Below are positions 1-8,410 of a stretch of DNA of 64,000 nt, one piece after another; positions within the stretch are counted from its first letter, which is position 1, and every line of letters starts with the position of its first letter. The position numbers were made by a program, and so were the translations under genes. The notes under the pieces are model-generated. The model made no database searches and was not told where the DNA came from. It saw only the letters and a list, made by a program, of their open reading frames with translations. Location: NCBI RefSeq assembly GCF_001941845.1, contig NZ_CP018870.1, forward strand, positions 310,001 through 374,000, written 5' to 3'. This stretch comes from Streptomyces sp. TN58 (lineage in GTDB: Bacteria; Actinomycetota; Actinomycetes; Streptomycetales; Streptomycetaceae).

Positions 1-1253
1 GGCAGGTCGCGCATCCGGCGCAGCGGGGAGAAGAGCAGCGGCAGGGGTACGGCGAGGATCCCGACGGCGCACCAGACGAGGGCCGTACGCGTCCCGTAGG
101 TCTGGGCGAGGGCCCCGCCGATGAGCGCCCCGAGCGGCAGGGTGCCCCACATAAGGAAGCGGAGGGTGGCGTTCATCCGGCCCAGCAGGCGGGGCGGGCA
201 CATCCCCTGGCGGAAGCTGACCTGGGCGACGTTGTAGACGACGGCGCCGAAGGAGACGACCGCGGATCCGGTGGCGAAGAGCGCCGCACCGGCGGGGCCG
301 TGTCCGGACAGGGGCCACAGCAGGGCGAACGGGCCGGTCACGAGGAGGGACAGGAGGATGACCCGGGCCTGTCCGAGCCGCGCGGCCAGGCGCCCGGCGC
401 ACAGCGCGCCGAGGAGCCCGCCGACGGCCGACGCGGACAGCACCAGCCCGAGCCCGCCGGCCCGCAGTCCGACGGTGCGGACGAGATGCACGGTCTGCGT
501 GGCCATGAGGACGGCCGTGCAGAGGTTGGCGAGGCCGGTGGTGAGGGCGATGACACGGAGCAGCCGGTGGCCGAAGACGAAGCGGACGCCCTCGCTGATC
601 TCCTTGCGCAACGAGGCTCCGGGCGCGGCCGGTTCGGGGGCTTCCTCGGCCCGTCCGATGCGGTGGAGGAACAGCGCGGAGAGCAGGTAGCCGAGGGCGT
701 CGACGATGACGGCGAACTGCGCTCCGACGAGCTGGACGAGTCCGCCGCCGATGCCGGGGCCGGTGACGTGGGCGGTGGAACGGACCGTCTCCAGCGCGCC
801 GTTGCCCGCGACGAGCTGGTCGCGGGGCAGGATCTGCGGCAGGTAGCTCTGGTGGGCGACGTCGAAGAACACGGTCGCCACGCCCGTCACGAGCGCGACG
901 GCGTAGAGCTGGGCCATGGTCAGGAGGTCGGCGAGGGCGGCGGCGGGGATGCTCGCCATGGCCGCGGCGCGCACCAGGTCCGCCCGGATCATCAGGGGCC
1001 GTTTGCGCATACGGTCGGTGAGTGCCCCGGCGGGCAGGCCGACGAGCAGGAAGGCTGCGGTCTCCGCCGCGGTCAGCAGGCCCACCTGGAAGGCGGGGGC
1101 GTCGAGTACGAGAACGGCTACGAGGGGCAGCGCCACCAGCGTCACCTGGGCACCGAACTGTCCGGTGGCGGCTCCCGCGAGCAGCAGTCGGAAGTCACGC
1201 AAGCGCATCGGGCCACCGGTGCCCCCGGTGGCGGCGCGGTTTGTGTCGGACAT
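1..1253 (-). CDS. MFS exporter, EntS/MFS_3-like (3' end beyond window)
   Basis: Reading the minus strand from ATG at 1253 gives an uninterrupted frame to the left edge (about 417 residues, C-terminus missing). It starts MSDTNRAATGG and shows regularly spaced hydrophobic helices. A charged cytoplasmic loop with TDRMRKRP lies between helices 2 and 3, the classic MFS loop A motif region, and a basic central loop (EISEGVRFVFGH) separates the two halves. This layout is that of the MFS_3/EntS family of drug or siderophore exporters in the plasma membrane. The substrate cannot be deduced. It is a single gene facing away from its neighbour, with an inverted repeat upstream that could be an operator. 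MFS assignment is firm; subfamily is inference. Confidence 0.85.
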   Translation of the reverse strand, partial: MSDTNRAATGGTGGPMRLRDFRLLLAGAATGQFGAQVTLVALPLVAVLVLDAPAFQVGLLTAAETAAFLLVGLPAGALTDRMRKRPLMIRADLVRAAAMASIPAAALADLLTMAQLYAVALVTGVATVFFDVAHQSYLPQILPRDQLVAGNGALETVRSTAHVTGPGIGGGLVQLVGAQFAVIVDALGYLLSALFLHRIGRAEEAPEPAAPGASLRKEISEGVRFVFGHRLLRVIALTTGLANLCTAVLMATQTVHLVRTVGLRAGGLGLVLSASAVGGLLGALCAGRLAARLGQARVILLSLLVTGPFALLWPLSGHGPAGAALFATGSAVVSFGAVVYNVAQVSFRQGMCPPRLLGRMNATLRFLMWGTLPLGALIGGALAQTYGTRTALVWCAVGILAVPLPLLFSPLRRMRDL

Positions 1254-1281
1254 GTGAACGACATTCACCGATTAATCGCGC

Positions 1282-1328
1282 GACAGTCAAAGCAAACCTG
1301 TCAGTTTCGGACTTGTTTGGCGACTGTC
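1282..1328. promoter_or_regulatory. Imperfect inverted repeat upstream of the MFS gene
   Basis: Arms GACAGTC-N4-CAAAC (1282-1297) and GTTTG-N2-GACTGTC (1315-1328) are reverse complements apart from the short spacer, around a 17-nt AT-richer centre. They lie 29-75 nt upstream of the MFS start. The symmetry and position suit an operator for a TetR or MarR type repressor, but no regulator gene is adjacent, so this is inference. The rest of 1254-1666 shows no convincing gene. Confidence 0.35.
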
Positions 1329-1666
1329 CGGACATGAGTCGGAGAATCTTTCGTGCTACCCGGGGTACCGCCACGTAAATTCCGGCGGGCCGTGCGGGAG
1401 GCGCGAAGCGGGTGGGGCAAGGGGGGCCCGGGGGGCACGAGGGGGCCGAGCGGCGACCCTTACCCTGAGTAACCGATTCCATCCTGGCCGAAAAGGCTCA
1501 TCCGCGATCATGTCACTGCGGAACCTGGCATTCCGTCAGCTATGAACGCCGCGCGGGGCCGGTGCAGCGCTGCTGCGGCCCCGCTGAGGCCCTGCTGCGG
1601 GCCCTGCTGCGGGCCCGCAGCGGGCCCGGCGCCGCGCGCGTTCCGCCGGCCGGCAGGCCGCACCGC

Positions 1667-2224
1667 TCAGAAGGTCCACCGGGTGTGGCTGTACACGCCG
1701 TCGTCTCGCCCGAAGCCGTAAGCCGTGGTCGGGGCCAGCGCGAACACCACCGCTGTGCCCTGCCGGAACGCGTCGCCGATGCCGTGGAAGGTGCCCTCGG
1801 GCGAGGTGATGTGGGGCCCGTACTTCGTTTCGTACGCCGCGATCACCTCCTCCACGACGGCCGGATCGGACACCTGCTCCGCCCGGCCCTCCACCACGAG
1901 GTCGAGCCCCTCGGTGAGCGAGTTCCCACCGGTGGTCAGCGCGCAGTGGCCGTCGTGGGCCAGGTTCTTCGCTTTCTGCTCCTCCGGCCCTGTGGAGAAG
2001 TACATGGCCCCGTCGTGCCAGGCCGCGATCACGGGGGTGACGTGCAGGCGCCCGTCGGGCCGGACCGTGGACAGCCAGAAGATCTCGGCGGTGCCCAGCT
2101 CCCGCTCCGCCTCGGCCCAGTCGGTGGCGGTGGCTTCGGCGGCACCCGGCCGGGGGTTGAGTGCGGAACTGTAGCGGGCGTCGAGTTCGGTGGCGGGGTG
2201 CTTCGCGGATCCGTGGGGCGGCAT
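1667..2224 (-). CDS. Pyridoxamine 5'-phosphate oxidase-family protein
   Basis: 185 residues from ATG 2224, preceded by a good ribosome site (GAGGAAGAAG). A longer frame to 2290 exists but its added residues are Arg-rich and unsupported. The core reads EIFWLSTVRPDGRLHVTPV then a strand with MYFSTGPEEQKAKNL and HCALTTGGN, the split-barrel flavin-binding fold of the PNPOx-like/F420 family. The conserved opening strand (W-L-S-T-V-R-P-D-G) and the K-A-K-N-L segment are typical of actinobacterial members. Such proteins bind FMN, F420 or heme and act as cytosolic reductases or oxidases; which one applies here is not visible. It is a monocistronic gene between two unrelated minus-strand genes. Confidence 0.8.
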   Translation of the reverse strand: MPPHGSAKHPATELDARYSSALNPRPGAAEATATDWAEAERELGTAEIFWLSTVRPDGRLHVTPVIAAWHDGAMYFSTGPEEQKAKNLAHDGHCALTTGGNSLTEGLDLVVEGRAEQVSDPAVVEEVIAAYETKYGPHITSPEGTFHGIGDAFRQGTAVVFALAPTTAYGFGRDDGVYSHTRWTF

Positions 2225-2414
2225 CGTGGATCTTCTTCCTCTCCCCCGTTCGCTGTCGGCACGCCGCCGAGGGGGAACGAGCCCGTGCATCCTCCCGCGC
2301 GGGCATGCCCGCCACCGCCCTACGCGGCCGTCGTGCCGTCCGGGGTCACCCGGCCGGTCCCGTACCGCGGCAGGCGGCAGACGGCAGACGGCAGGCGCAG
2401 GGCAGCGAAGGCCC

Positions 2415-3761
2415 TCAGCCGTCCAGGAGGAGGCGCTTCTGCGGTTTGCCCATGGCGTTGCGCGGGATCGCCTCGACGAAGCGGACCTCGCGGGGGCGCT
2501 TGTGGACCGACAGGTGGGCGGCGACGAAGTCGGTCAGCTCCGCTCCCGTGACTCCCTCGGCGACGACGAACGCGACGATCCGCTGGCCGAGATCAGCGTC
2601 GGGGACGCCGACCACCGCGGCCTCGCGCACCCGGGCGTGGTCCAGCAGCGCGTTCTCGACCTCACCCGCCCCGATCCGGTACCCGCCCGACTTGATCATG
2701 TCGGTGGACGCGCGGCCCACGATCCGGTGCACGCCCTCCTTCGCGTCGACGGCCGCGATGTCACCGGTACGGAACCAGCCGTCCTCGGTGTACGCGGCGG
2801 CCGTCGCCTCCGGCCGGCCGAGGTAGCCGGAGAACAGGGTGGGGCCGGTGAGCTGGAGTTCGCCGATCTCCGCTCCTTCCTCGGCCGCGATACGGGTGGC
2901 GACGCCCGGCAGGGGGGTGCCGACCGTGCCCGGGTGGGGGTCGCCGCCCGCCCGGCCGCTGACGGTGATCAGCGTCTCCGTCATCCCGTACCGCTCCACG
3001 ATGCGGTGTCCGCTCGCCCGCTCGATGTCCCGGAAGACCGGCGCGGGCAGCGCCGCACTGCCCGACACCAGGAGCCGGGCCCCGGACAGGCCGGCCGCGG
3101 CACGGGGCTCGCGGGCGATGCGCGACCACACGGTCGGCACACCGAAGTACAGGCTTCCGCCCGCGGCCGCGTACGCCTCGGGTGTGGGCCGCCCGGTGTG
3201 CACGAGCCGGCTGCCCGTACGCAGGGCTCCGAGGACGCCGAGGACCAGTCCGTGTACGTGGAACAGCGGCAGGCCGTGGACCAGGGTGTCCTCGGCGGTC
3301 CACTGCCAGGCTTCGGCGAGCGCGTCCAGGTCCGCGGTGATCGCGGCGCTGCTGAGGACCACGCCCTTGGGGGCGCCCGTGGTGCCGGAGGTGTAGAGGA
3401 TCAGGGCGGGGTCCTCCGGGCTGCGTACGCCCGCCGGGGCGGGGCCCCTGTCCGACCGGCGGGCGAAATCGACGTCGAGGGTGCGGGCGCCGGAGTCGCG
3501 CAGGATGTGCCCGCGCTCGGCCGGGCCCGCGTCCGGCGGCAGCGGAACGCACGGTACGCCGGCGAGCAGCGCGCCGACCACGGCGGCGACGGTCTCCAGC
3601 GAGGCCGTCGCGCTGACCGCGAACGCCGGGATGCCCGATTCGGTGAGATCGGCGGCCACCTGGCGGGCAGCGCCCAGGAGTTCCTCGTAGGAGGCGGTGC
3701 GGCCGGCGACGGTGACGGCGTCCGCGCGGTCCCCGTGGACACCGGTGAGGGCGGTCAGCAT
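2415..3761 (-). CDS. matB: MatB-like malonyl/methylmalonyl-CoA synthetase (AMP-forming acyl-CoA ligase)
   Basis: 448 residues of the ANL adenylate-forming superfamily: P-loop motif LILYTSGTTGAPKGVV near residue 123, then LPLFHVHGLVLGVLGALR, GARLLVSGSAALP, ERYGMTETL, GWFRTGD and a C-terminal lysine in NAMGKPQKR. The order and spacing, the FHVHGL segment and the compact N-terminus resemble S. coelicolor MatB, which activates malonate or methylmalonate to the CoA thioester in the cytosol. It could feed polyketide or fatty-acid extender units, but no PKS or malonate transporter is nearby, so the substrate is inference. It is slightly shorter than MatB, starting MLTALTGVHGDRADAVTVAG. No operon partner is evident. 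Confidence 0.8.
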   Translation of the reverse strand: MLTALTGVHGDRADAVTVAGRTASYEELLGAARQVAADLTESGIPAFAVSATASLETVAAVVGALLAGVPCVPLPPDAGPAERGHILRDSGARTLDVDFARRSDRGPAPAGVRSPEDPALILYTSGTTGAPKGVVLSSAAITADLDALAEAWQWTAEDTLVHGLPLFHVHGLVLGVLGALRTGSRLVHTGRPTPEAYAAAGGSLYFGVPTVWSRIAREPRAAAGLSGARLLVSGSAALPAPVFRDIERASGHRIVERYGMTETLITVSGRAGGDPHPGTVGTPLPGVATRIAAEEGAEIGELQLTGPTLFSGYLGRPEATAAAYTEDGWFRTGDIAAVDAKEGVHRIVGRASTDMIKSGGYRIGAGEVENALLDHARVREAAVVGVPDADLGQRIVAFVVAEGVTGAELTDFVAAHLSVHKRPREVRFVEAIPRNAMGKPQKRLLLDG

Positions 3762-3921
3762 GGCGGGCGGCTCCGTTCGGCGGTGGTGTGGGATGCGGTC
3801 GGGCGCTCTGCGCGTTCGGCCAGCCTACGCGGCGCGGACGGGGGCCGTACCCTGTGACCGGCGCGGGGCGACCGTTCGCAGTCCGCGTTCTCGGCCTGAT
3901 TGTCGATCCGGGGGGAAGCAC

Positions 3922-4410
3922 GTGGAAACGGCACGGTTGGCGACGGTGGTCGCCGCGACGGTCACCGTGGGCTGGATGAGCGGCCTCTTCTACGGATTCG
4001 CCGTGTCGGTGATGCCGGGGCTCCGGCTCGCAGCCGACCGCACCGCCATCGAGACGATGCAGCGGATCAACACGGCGATCCTCAACGGCTGGTTCCTGCT
4101 GGGCTACGTCGGCGCGCTCGTCTTCAGCGCGGCGGCGGTGGCGCTCCACGCCGTCGGCGGTGGCGGTAGGGACGCGCTGGGGCCGCTGATCGGTGCGCTC
4201 GCCGCCTACCTCGCGGCGATGGGGGTGACGGCCCGGATCAACATCCCGCTGAACAACGCCCTGGAACAGGCCGGCCCCGTCGAGCGCATCGCCGACCCGG
4301 CGGCGGTCCGCCGGGCCTTCGAGGCGCGGTGGACACGTGCCAACACAGGGCGGGCCGTGCTGTGCACGATCTCGCTCGGCTTCCTCGCCTGGGCGCTCGT
4401 CCTGCACTGA
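3922..4410 (+). CDS. DUF1772-type membrane protein
   Basis: 162 residues from GTG 3922, chosen because GGGGGAA lies just upstream and the residues before it are Arg-rich noise. There are four hydrophobic segments, an early G-x-x-x-G-x-x-Y-G-F-A stretch and a conserved amphipathic loop ARINIPLNNAL followed by FEARWTRANTGRAVLC. The N-x-P-L-N...W-x-x-x-N-x-x-R pattern is characteristic of DUF1772/anthrone oxygenase-like four-helix proteins. Enzymatic members oxidise anthrones; most bacterial ones have no assigned role, and I assign none here. It is divergent from the MatB-like gene across a short promoter region. Confidence 0.75.
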   Translation: METARLATVVAATVTVGWMSGLFYGFAVSVMPGLRLAADRTAIETMQRINTAILNGWFLLGYVGALVFSAAAVALHAVGGGGRDALGPLIGALAAYLAAMGVTARINIPLNNALEQAGPVERIADPAAVRRAFEARWTRANTGRAVLCTISLGFLAWALVLH

Positions 4411-4445
4411 CGGGACGGGGGCGGGCCGGGATTCGGGCCCCGGGC

Positions 4446-4470
4446 GCGTTGTCGGGCCCAGCGCGGGCAG
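4446..4470 (+). promoter_or_regulatory. SigB-type promoter candidate for the gene at 4557
   Basis: GCGT at 4446-4449, 15-nt spacer, GGGCAG at 4465-4470. It fits the GNNT-N15-GGGYAG pattern repeated through the window. The implied leader is about 80 nt. Confidence 0.45.
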
Positions 4471-4556
4471 GTGCGGTAAATGGAGACAACAGAGAAGCGG
4501 CGGACACACTTACGACGGCGGCTCGGCACCACCCTCGGGGAACGGGGGGCACCGCG

Positions 4557-4682
4557 ATGACGGTTGCGAGTGGCGCGACGGCCGGTGCGAACGTCGTGGA
4601 CGCCCCCGTCTGGGTTCACCTGGCGGTGATGGCGGCAGCGGTCCTGATCCTCGTCTACCACCTGGCCAGGGACGGCCGTTGA
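4557..4682 (+). CDS. Small single-pass membrane protein (41 aa)
   Basis: The frame MTVASGATAGANVVDAPV... ends with one clear transmembrane helix (VHLAVMAAAVLILVYHLA) followed by a positively charged tail RDGR, giving an N-out/C-in or tail-anchored layout. A G-rich stretch (GGGG) precedes the ATG; upstream residues in this frame are Arg/Gly noise, so the short form is preferred. The candidate stress promoter at 4446-4470 lies upstream and a strong terminator lies downstream. Function unknown; it resembles the small membrane proteins common in Streptomyces stress regulons. Confidence 0.55.
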   Translation: MTVASGATAGANVVDAPVWVHLAVMAAAVLILVYHLARDGR

Positions 4683-4752
4683 CGATCCACCCGTCCCCTG
4701 TGCCCCGTCCCGGTCCCGCGCCCCGGTCCGGCTCCGTGGGCCGGACGCGCCG

Positions 4753-4786
4753 GGGCCTGTCCGGTCGTGATCGACCGGACAGGCCC
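4753..4786. terminator. Bidirectional hairpin terminator
   Basis: A perfect 15-bp stem (GGGCCTGTCCGGTCG paired with its complement) closes a 4-nt loop TGAT. It lies between the converging genes at 4557-4682 and 4806-4961. There is no T tract, as usual for Streptomyces terminators. Confidence 0.85.
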
Positions 4787-4805
4787 GATTCGGCCACGTC
4801 CGCGG

Positions 4806-4961
4806 TTACCAGTAGTGGCGTCGTCCGCCGACGGCGTGGCCGACCGATCCCATCAGCCACAGCGCCGCGCCCACCACGAGCAGGATGACCCCGAGGGTCC
4901 ACAGGATGGAGACCCCGGTCAGAAGTCCGATCAGCAGGAGGATCAACCCGACGGCAATCAT
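4806..4961 (-). CDS. DUF6131-family small membrane protein (51 aa)
   Basis: Begins MIAVGLILLLIGLLTGVS, has a second hydrophobic helix and ends GRRHYW-stop. Two short helices with a Trp-containing hinge (ILWTLGVILL) and a terminal GGRRHYW are the hallmark of the DUF6131 family of actinobacteria. GAGGTAC is a good ribosome site at the right distance. Function unknown. A GGGCAG box lies about 70 nt upstream (5031-5036) but its -35 (AGAT) is only a partial match to the window's stress motif. Confidence 0.85.
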   Translation of the reverse strand: MIAVGLILLLIGLLTGVSILWTLGVILLVVGAALWLMGSVGHAVGGRRHYW

Positions 4962-5281
4962 GAGTACCTCGTTCTCGCGTTGGAGTGTCGGCGGAAACGG
5001 TGGGATCCGCCGTGGCGCTTCAGTCGCCGTCTGCCCCCGAACGCCGTCCTTATCTGTGCCTCACCCCGATCCGACGCGATGGGTTGCGACCCGTACGGCC
5101 GGGCAGAAGCAGTGGCGCCCCGCGCGGCCCGGGGCACGGGCGGCCCGGGGCACGGGCGGCCCGGGGCGCAACCCGGACGGCCGCGCGCCGGACGGTCCCC
5201 TGTGCGTTGCGGGTCCCTCCCGGCCGACGCATGGTGGGCAGAGCGTTCCCCCCAACCGAGTCACTCAAGGAGTACCGCGTC

Positions 5282-5461
5282 ATGAGCAAGGCGAAGGCTA
5301 AGGCCAAGCAGGTCAAGGGCAAGCTCAAGGAGACCGCCGGCGACGCCGTGGACGACAAGCGGATGCAGGCGGAGGGCGGCGCCGACCAGATGGCCGGCAA
5401 GGCCGAGGAGATGGCTTCGGACGCTGCGAAGAGGACCAAGAAGGGCATGCACAGGTCCTGA
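5282..5461 (+). CDS. CsbD-family stress-response protein
   Basis: 59 residues, Lys/Ala/Glu rich, with the CsbD signature KAKQVKGKLKETAGDAVDDK and a second repeat-like segment MQAEGGADQMAGKAEE. CsbD is a SigB-controlled general stress protein in Bacillus; its molecular function is unknown and the protein is small, hydrophilic and probably poorly folded alone. AAGGAG precedes the ATG. A GGGCAG box at 5236-5241 may be a -10, though I could not find a matching GNNT at the right spacing. A strong terminator follows immediately. Confidence 0.92.
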   Translation: MSKAKAKAKQVKGKLKETAGDAVDDKRMQAEGGADQMAGKAEEMASDAAKRTKKGMHRS

Positions 5462-5481
5462 CCGGCGCCTCCCGCACCGCT

Positions 5482-5530
5482 GCGAGGAGGGGCCGGGCCC
5501 GTCACACCGACGGGTCCGGCCCCTCCTCGC
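5482..5530. terminator. Terminator after csbD-like gene
   Basis: A 22-bp stem begins GCGAGGAGGGGCCGG, with one G-T type mismatch, closing a 5-nt loop. It sits 20 nt after the CsbD stop. Confidence 0.85.
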
Positions 5531-5610
5531 GCGCGTCACCGTGACGGTCCGCCCGACGCCGGAACCGCCCGCGGCAACATGGCCGGTACGCGTCTGGCAT
5601 GCCGCCGGAA

Positions 5611-5626
5611 CGGAAAATGTTTTCCG
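5611..5626. promoter_or_regulatory. Palindrome upstream of the amidohydrolase
   Basis: CGGAAAA-TG-TTTTCCG is a perfect 7-bp inverted repeat in an AT-rich island within GC-rich DNA, 122 nt before the amidohydrolase start. The shape suggests an operator. The rest of 5531-5748 shows no gene. Confidence 0.4.
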
Positions 5627-5748
5627 CTGGCGTCTATCGATGAGCCGTGCGCTGGGAATGCTGGGTGTGATCCCGCCCCTGCCCGACGCCCCGTCACGGC
5701 GTCACCCGGGCGGGCCTTCCGTTCTGCGCCCTCGGGAGGCAACACGCC

Positions 5749-7182
5749 ATGCAGTCCACCCCCACTCCGCTCGCGGCCCCCGGCCGACGCGACCTCCTCA
5801 CCGGCCTCGGCCTGGCCGCCGCCGCACCGCTCCTGCTCGGCGTCACCCCACGCCCCACGTCGCCGGCCCGCCCGGCCGGTCGGCCCGCCCCGGCCGGCGG
5901 GACGGTCCTGCTGCGCGGAGCGTCCCTCGTACTCACCATGGACCCGGGCCTCGGCAGCGGCGGCCCCCTCGGGGCCGTCGAGAACGCCGACGTCCTGATG
6001 CGCGGCGGTGCCATCGCCGCCGTCGGCCCGTCCCTCCAACGGCCGCCCGGCGCCTGGGTGGTGGAGGCCTCGGGCAAGCTGGTCATGCCTGGGTTCGTGG
6101 ACACCCACACCCACCTGTGGCAGGCGGTGATCCGTGGCGGCTGCACCGACCGCGACCTGTTCGGCTGGTTCGCGGGGTGTACCGGCCCGCAGCGCGCACG
6201 GCTGACCCCCGCGGCCGTCCACAGCTTCGTACGGCTCGCCGCGCTCGACGCCGTCCAGTCGGGCGTCACCACGCTGGTGGACTGGGTGGACATCTTCGCG
6301 TTCGACCTGATCGAGAGCTATGTACGGGCGCTGGCCGAGACGGGGGTGCGGTTCACCTACGCGATGTTCCCGCCGAAGCCGGACGCGGTGCTCGTCACGA
6401 AGGTGAAGAGGGAGCTCGTCGATCCGGCGCCGCTGGGTTCCTTCCAGGTGGCCACCCATGCGGCGCGAGCCGTCCAGGATCACAATCGCGCGCACTGGGA
6501 GGCCGCCCGGGAGCTGGACGTCATGCTCAACTCCCATGTACTGGAGCGCCCCGAGCAGCGCGCGGACGACCCGATCGGGGTCCTCGCCGACATCGGCGCG
6601 CTGGGACCGCGGCTCATGATCAACCATGCTGTCCACCTGACCGACACGGAGATCGCCACGATCGCCGAACACGACGTACGGGCGGCCCACTGCCCGCTGA
6701 GCAACATGCGGCTGGCGTCCGGCATCATGCGGCTGTCCGAGTTCGGACGGCGGGGCGTCAAGGTCGGGCTCGGCCTGGACGGCGGCACCAACGACAGCTC
6801 GGACTTCCACGCGCTGATGAAGACGGCCGTCGGCCTGCAACGCGCTCGCGCGACGGACGCCGGGGTTTTCCCCCAGGTGCAGGACGTCTTACGGATGGCC
6901 ACGCTCGGCGGCGCCGAAGTGCTCGGCATCGCCGACCGGGTGGGCTCCCTCACCCCGGGCAAGCGAGCCGACGTGGTGGTCGTCGACCCGGCCGCCCTGA
7001 ACTTCGCCCCGCGCTTCGACTGGGTCGGCCAGGTCGTCTTCAACGGGCGCCCCGAGAACATCGACGCGGTGTTCGTGGACGGACGCCCGCTGAAACTCGA
7101 CGGCCGGCTGGTCGACGTCGACACCGACCGCGTCGTCCGCGAGGCGGAGGCATCCGCCACCCGCCTCCGCACGCCCGGCTAG
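5749..7182 (+). CDS. Tat-exported amidohydrolase (AtzA/SsnA-like deaminase family)
   Basis: 477 residues. The N-terminus carries a twin-arginine signal (GRRDLLTGLGLAAAAPLLLG), so a folded metalloenzyme is probably exported. The barrel begins with the metal motif FVDTHTHLWQ; further ligand candidates are the His in MLNSHVL and MINHAVHL and the Asp in GLGLDGGTND. This order (HxH, H, H, D) is that of the metal-dependent amidohydrolase family acting on N-heterocycles (chlorohydrolases, 8-oxoguanine deaminase, SsnA). The C-terminal composite domain is intact (LTPGKRADVVVVD). Substrate unknown. The gene is alone; its stop codon overlaps the stop of the opposing gene at 7179. Confidence 0.88.
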   Translation: MQSTPTPLAAPGRRDLLTGLGLAAAAPLLLGVTPRPTSPARPAGRPAPAGGTVLLRGASLVLTMDPGLGSGGPLGAVENADVLMRGGAIAAVGPSLQRPPGAWVVEASGKLVMPGFVDTHTHLWQAVIRGGCTDRDLFGWFAGCTGPQRARLTPAAVHSFVRLAALDAVQSGVTTLVDWVDIFAFDLIESYVRALAETGVRFTYAMFPPKPDAVLVTKVKRELVDPAPLGSFQVATHAARAVQDHNRAHWEAARELDVMLNSHVLERPEQRADDPIGVLADIGALGPRLMINHAVHLTDTEIATIAEHDVRAAHCPLSNMRLASGIMRLSEFGRRGVKVGLGLDGGTNDSSDFHALMKTAVGLQRARATDAGVFPQVQDVLRMATLGGAEVLGIADRVGSLTPGKRADVVVVDPAALNFAPRFDWVGQVVFNGRPENIDAVFVDGRPLKLDGRLVDVDTDRVVREAEASATRLRTPG

Positions 7183-7724
7183 GGGGGGCCGGTGGGAGTA
7201 CGCCCCCCGCCTTGGGCCTGCCCGGCTCGCCGTCTCCGGAACGAAGGCCCTGCGCGCCTTGGTTCCACGGACCGGCCCCCCGCGACGGGGCTGATGGGCG
7301 GCAGGGGTGGACCTCGTCGAGGGGGATGCACTTCGGTGCGCGCCTTAGGGTCTGTATCGAGTTGCCCCGCGGCGTCGCGACGCCCGGCACGCACCCTCGG
7401 CGCTCCTTGCTCCACGGGGCAACTCGATACAGACCGGTGGTTCTTGCGGGCCGTGAGCTGGCCCTGCACGTAGGCGTCGGTCTGCGGGGTGTAGGGGCCG
7501 CCGCGGTCGAAGAGCAGGTCGGTGATGCGGCTCCATTCCGCCACCTCGGCGCGGGTGCCCGCGGCGGCCGTGTCGAGGTCGCCGGCGGCTTCCTCGGCCG
7601 CCTCCAGGGCTTCCGCGGCCTGGTGGTGCGTCATGCCCGTGGCCTGACGGCGTACCCTGTCGCGGGCTGCGCGTTCCTCGGGGGTCGGTTCGTGCGGTTC
7701 GTTCGCCGCGGTGTCCTCGGTCAC
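7179..7724 (-). CDS. Unknown protein with C-terminus rewritten by a repeat insertion
   Basis: GTG 7724 is chosen because GAAAGGCG lies upstream. Residues 1-96 look native: an acidic, Ala/Glu-rich helical region (EEAAGDLDTAAAGTRAEVAEW) and a compact motif FDRGGPYTPQTDAYVQGQL. From about residue 97 the frame enters the palindromic repeat at 7349-7435, and the last 50 or so residues are Arg/Pro-rich low-quality sequence running to the stop that overlaps the amidohydrolase stop. I infer the original protein was about 100 residues and was extended by the insertion. Function unknown. A GGGTAT box lies at 7779-7784, with a partial -35 (AGAT). Confidence 0.6.
   Translation of the reverse strand: MTEDTAANEPHEPTPEERAARDRVRRQATGMTHHQAAEALEAAEEAAGDLDTAAAGTRAEVAEWSRITDLLFDRGGPYTPQTDAYVQGQLTARKNHRSVSSCPVEQGAPRVRAGRRDAAGQLDTDPKARTEVHPPRRGPPLPPISPVAGGRSVEPRRAGPSFRRRRAGQAQGGGRTPTGPP
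7349..7435. repeat. Palindromic repeat element, short copy (87 bp)
   Basis: Perfect 20-bp terminal inverted repeats: GGTCTGTATCGAGTTGCCCC at 7349-7368 and its complement at 7416-7435. The interior matches the copy at 11647-11807 in inverted orientation (for example GGAGCAAGGAGC and GGGTGCGTGCCGGGCGTCGC on the minus strand) but lacks a central 74 bp. It has no coding capacity. It looks like a non-autonomous MITE or REP-type element, and it interrupts the 3' end of the gene at 7179-7724. Confidence 0.85.
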
Positions 7725-7851
7725 GGGTGCGCCTTTCGTCGGTGGCCTGTCCGGCCCCCTCGTCTCGTCCATCCTCCGATACCCGCGGCAGGTCCTTCCA
7801 TCTCCGGCGATCGGCGCGGTCGGCCGCGGGCCGCCCTCCTCAGGAGCCCCC

Positions 7852-8193
7852 ATGGCACGCTCGCTCGACGGTCTCGACTTCGTCCCGGTGGCCGACCAGG
7901 CACCCGGCCAGGTCGGCCGGCAGACCCGGTTCCGGTATCACGAGCGCGACGGCCTCGTCTGGGCCGACTACCAGGGCGGGGACGTGGTCAAGGGGCATCT
8001 GATCGGCACCCGGAAGGGCGACACCGTCGACTTCCGCTACGTCCAGCTCCGCCTCGACGGCACCACCGCCTCCGGGTGGTGCACGTCGCTCGTCACCGTC
8101 CTGGACGACGGCCGGCTGCGCCTTGAGGAGTCCTGGACGTGGGAATCCCAGGAGGGCAGCGGCACCAGCGCGGTCGAGCAGCCGCCGAACTGA
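7852..8193 (+). CDS. Conserved hypothetical beta-rich protein
   Basis: 113 residues starting MARSLDGLDFVPVADQA after CAGGAG. The sequence is a series of short strands: TRFRYHERDGLVWADYQGGDVVKGHLIGT, DTVDFRYVQLRLDG and a closing RLRLEESWTWES. It belongs to a widespread small family that databases often label n-acetylglutamate synthase without any acyltransferase motif; I see no GNAT fold and do not endorse that name. It is probably cytosolic. No operon partner is evident. Confidence 0.75.
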   Translation: MARSLDGLDFVPVADQAPGQVGRQTRFRYHERDGLVWADYQGGDVVKGHLIGTRKGDTVDFRYVQLRLDGTTASGWCTSLVTVLDDGRLRLEESWTWESQEGSGTSAVEQPPN

Positions 8194-8410
8194 CACGGCG
8201 ACAGGGCTGGCGTTACCAGATGCGCCGTCATACGTGAGGCGACCACGGCGGACAGCCTCCTCGGCAACGTGCGTCACGCTGAGGCCCCGCAACTCGGGCT
8301 ACGTGCTGGACGGCAGCCGGGCCGTCGAGACCGCGGCGGCGGTCGCCGACCAGATCGTGGTGGACACCGATCGCAGGGACGGTCCGGGCCGGTTGTCGGA
8401 GAATTTCCCG

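Noticed and set aside
1356..1368. GGGTAG/GGGTAC boxes near 1356-1368 as further stress promoters
   Set aside because: Neither has a GNNT at 14-16 nt nor a gene at a sensible distance in the right direction.
2415..3761. NRPS adenylation domain
   Set aside because: Short stand-alone protein with MatB-like motifs and no carrier or condensation domains.
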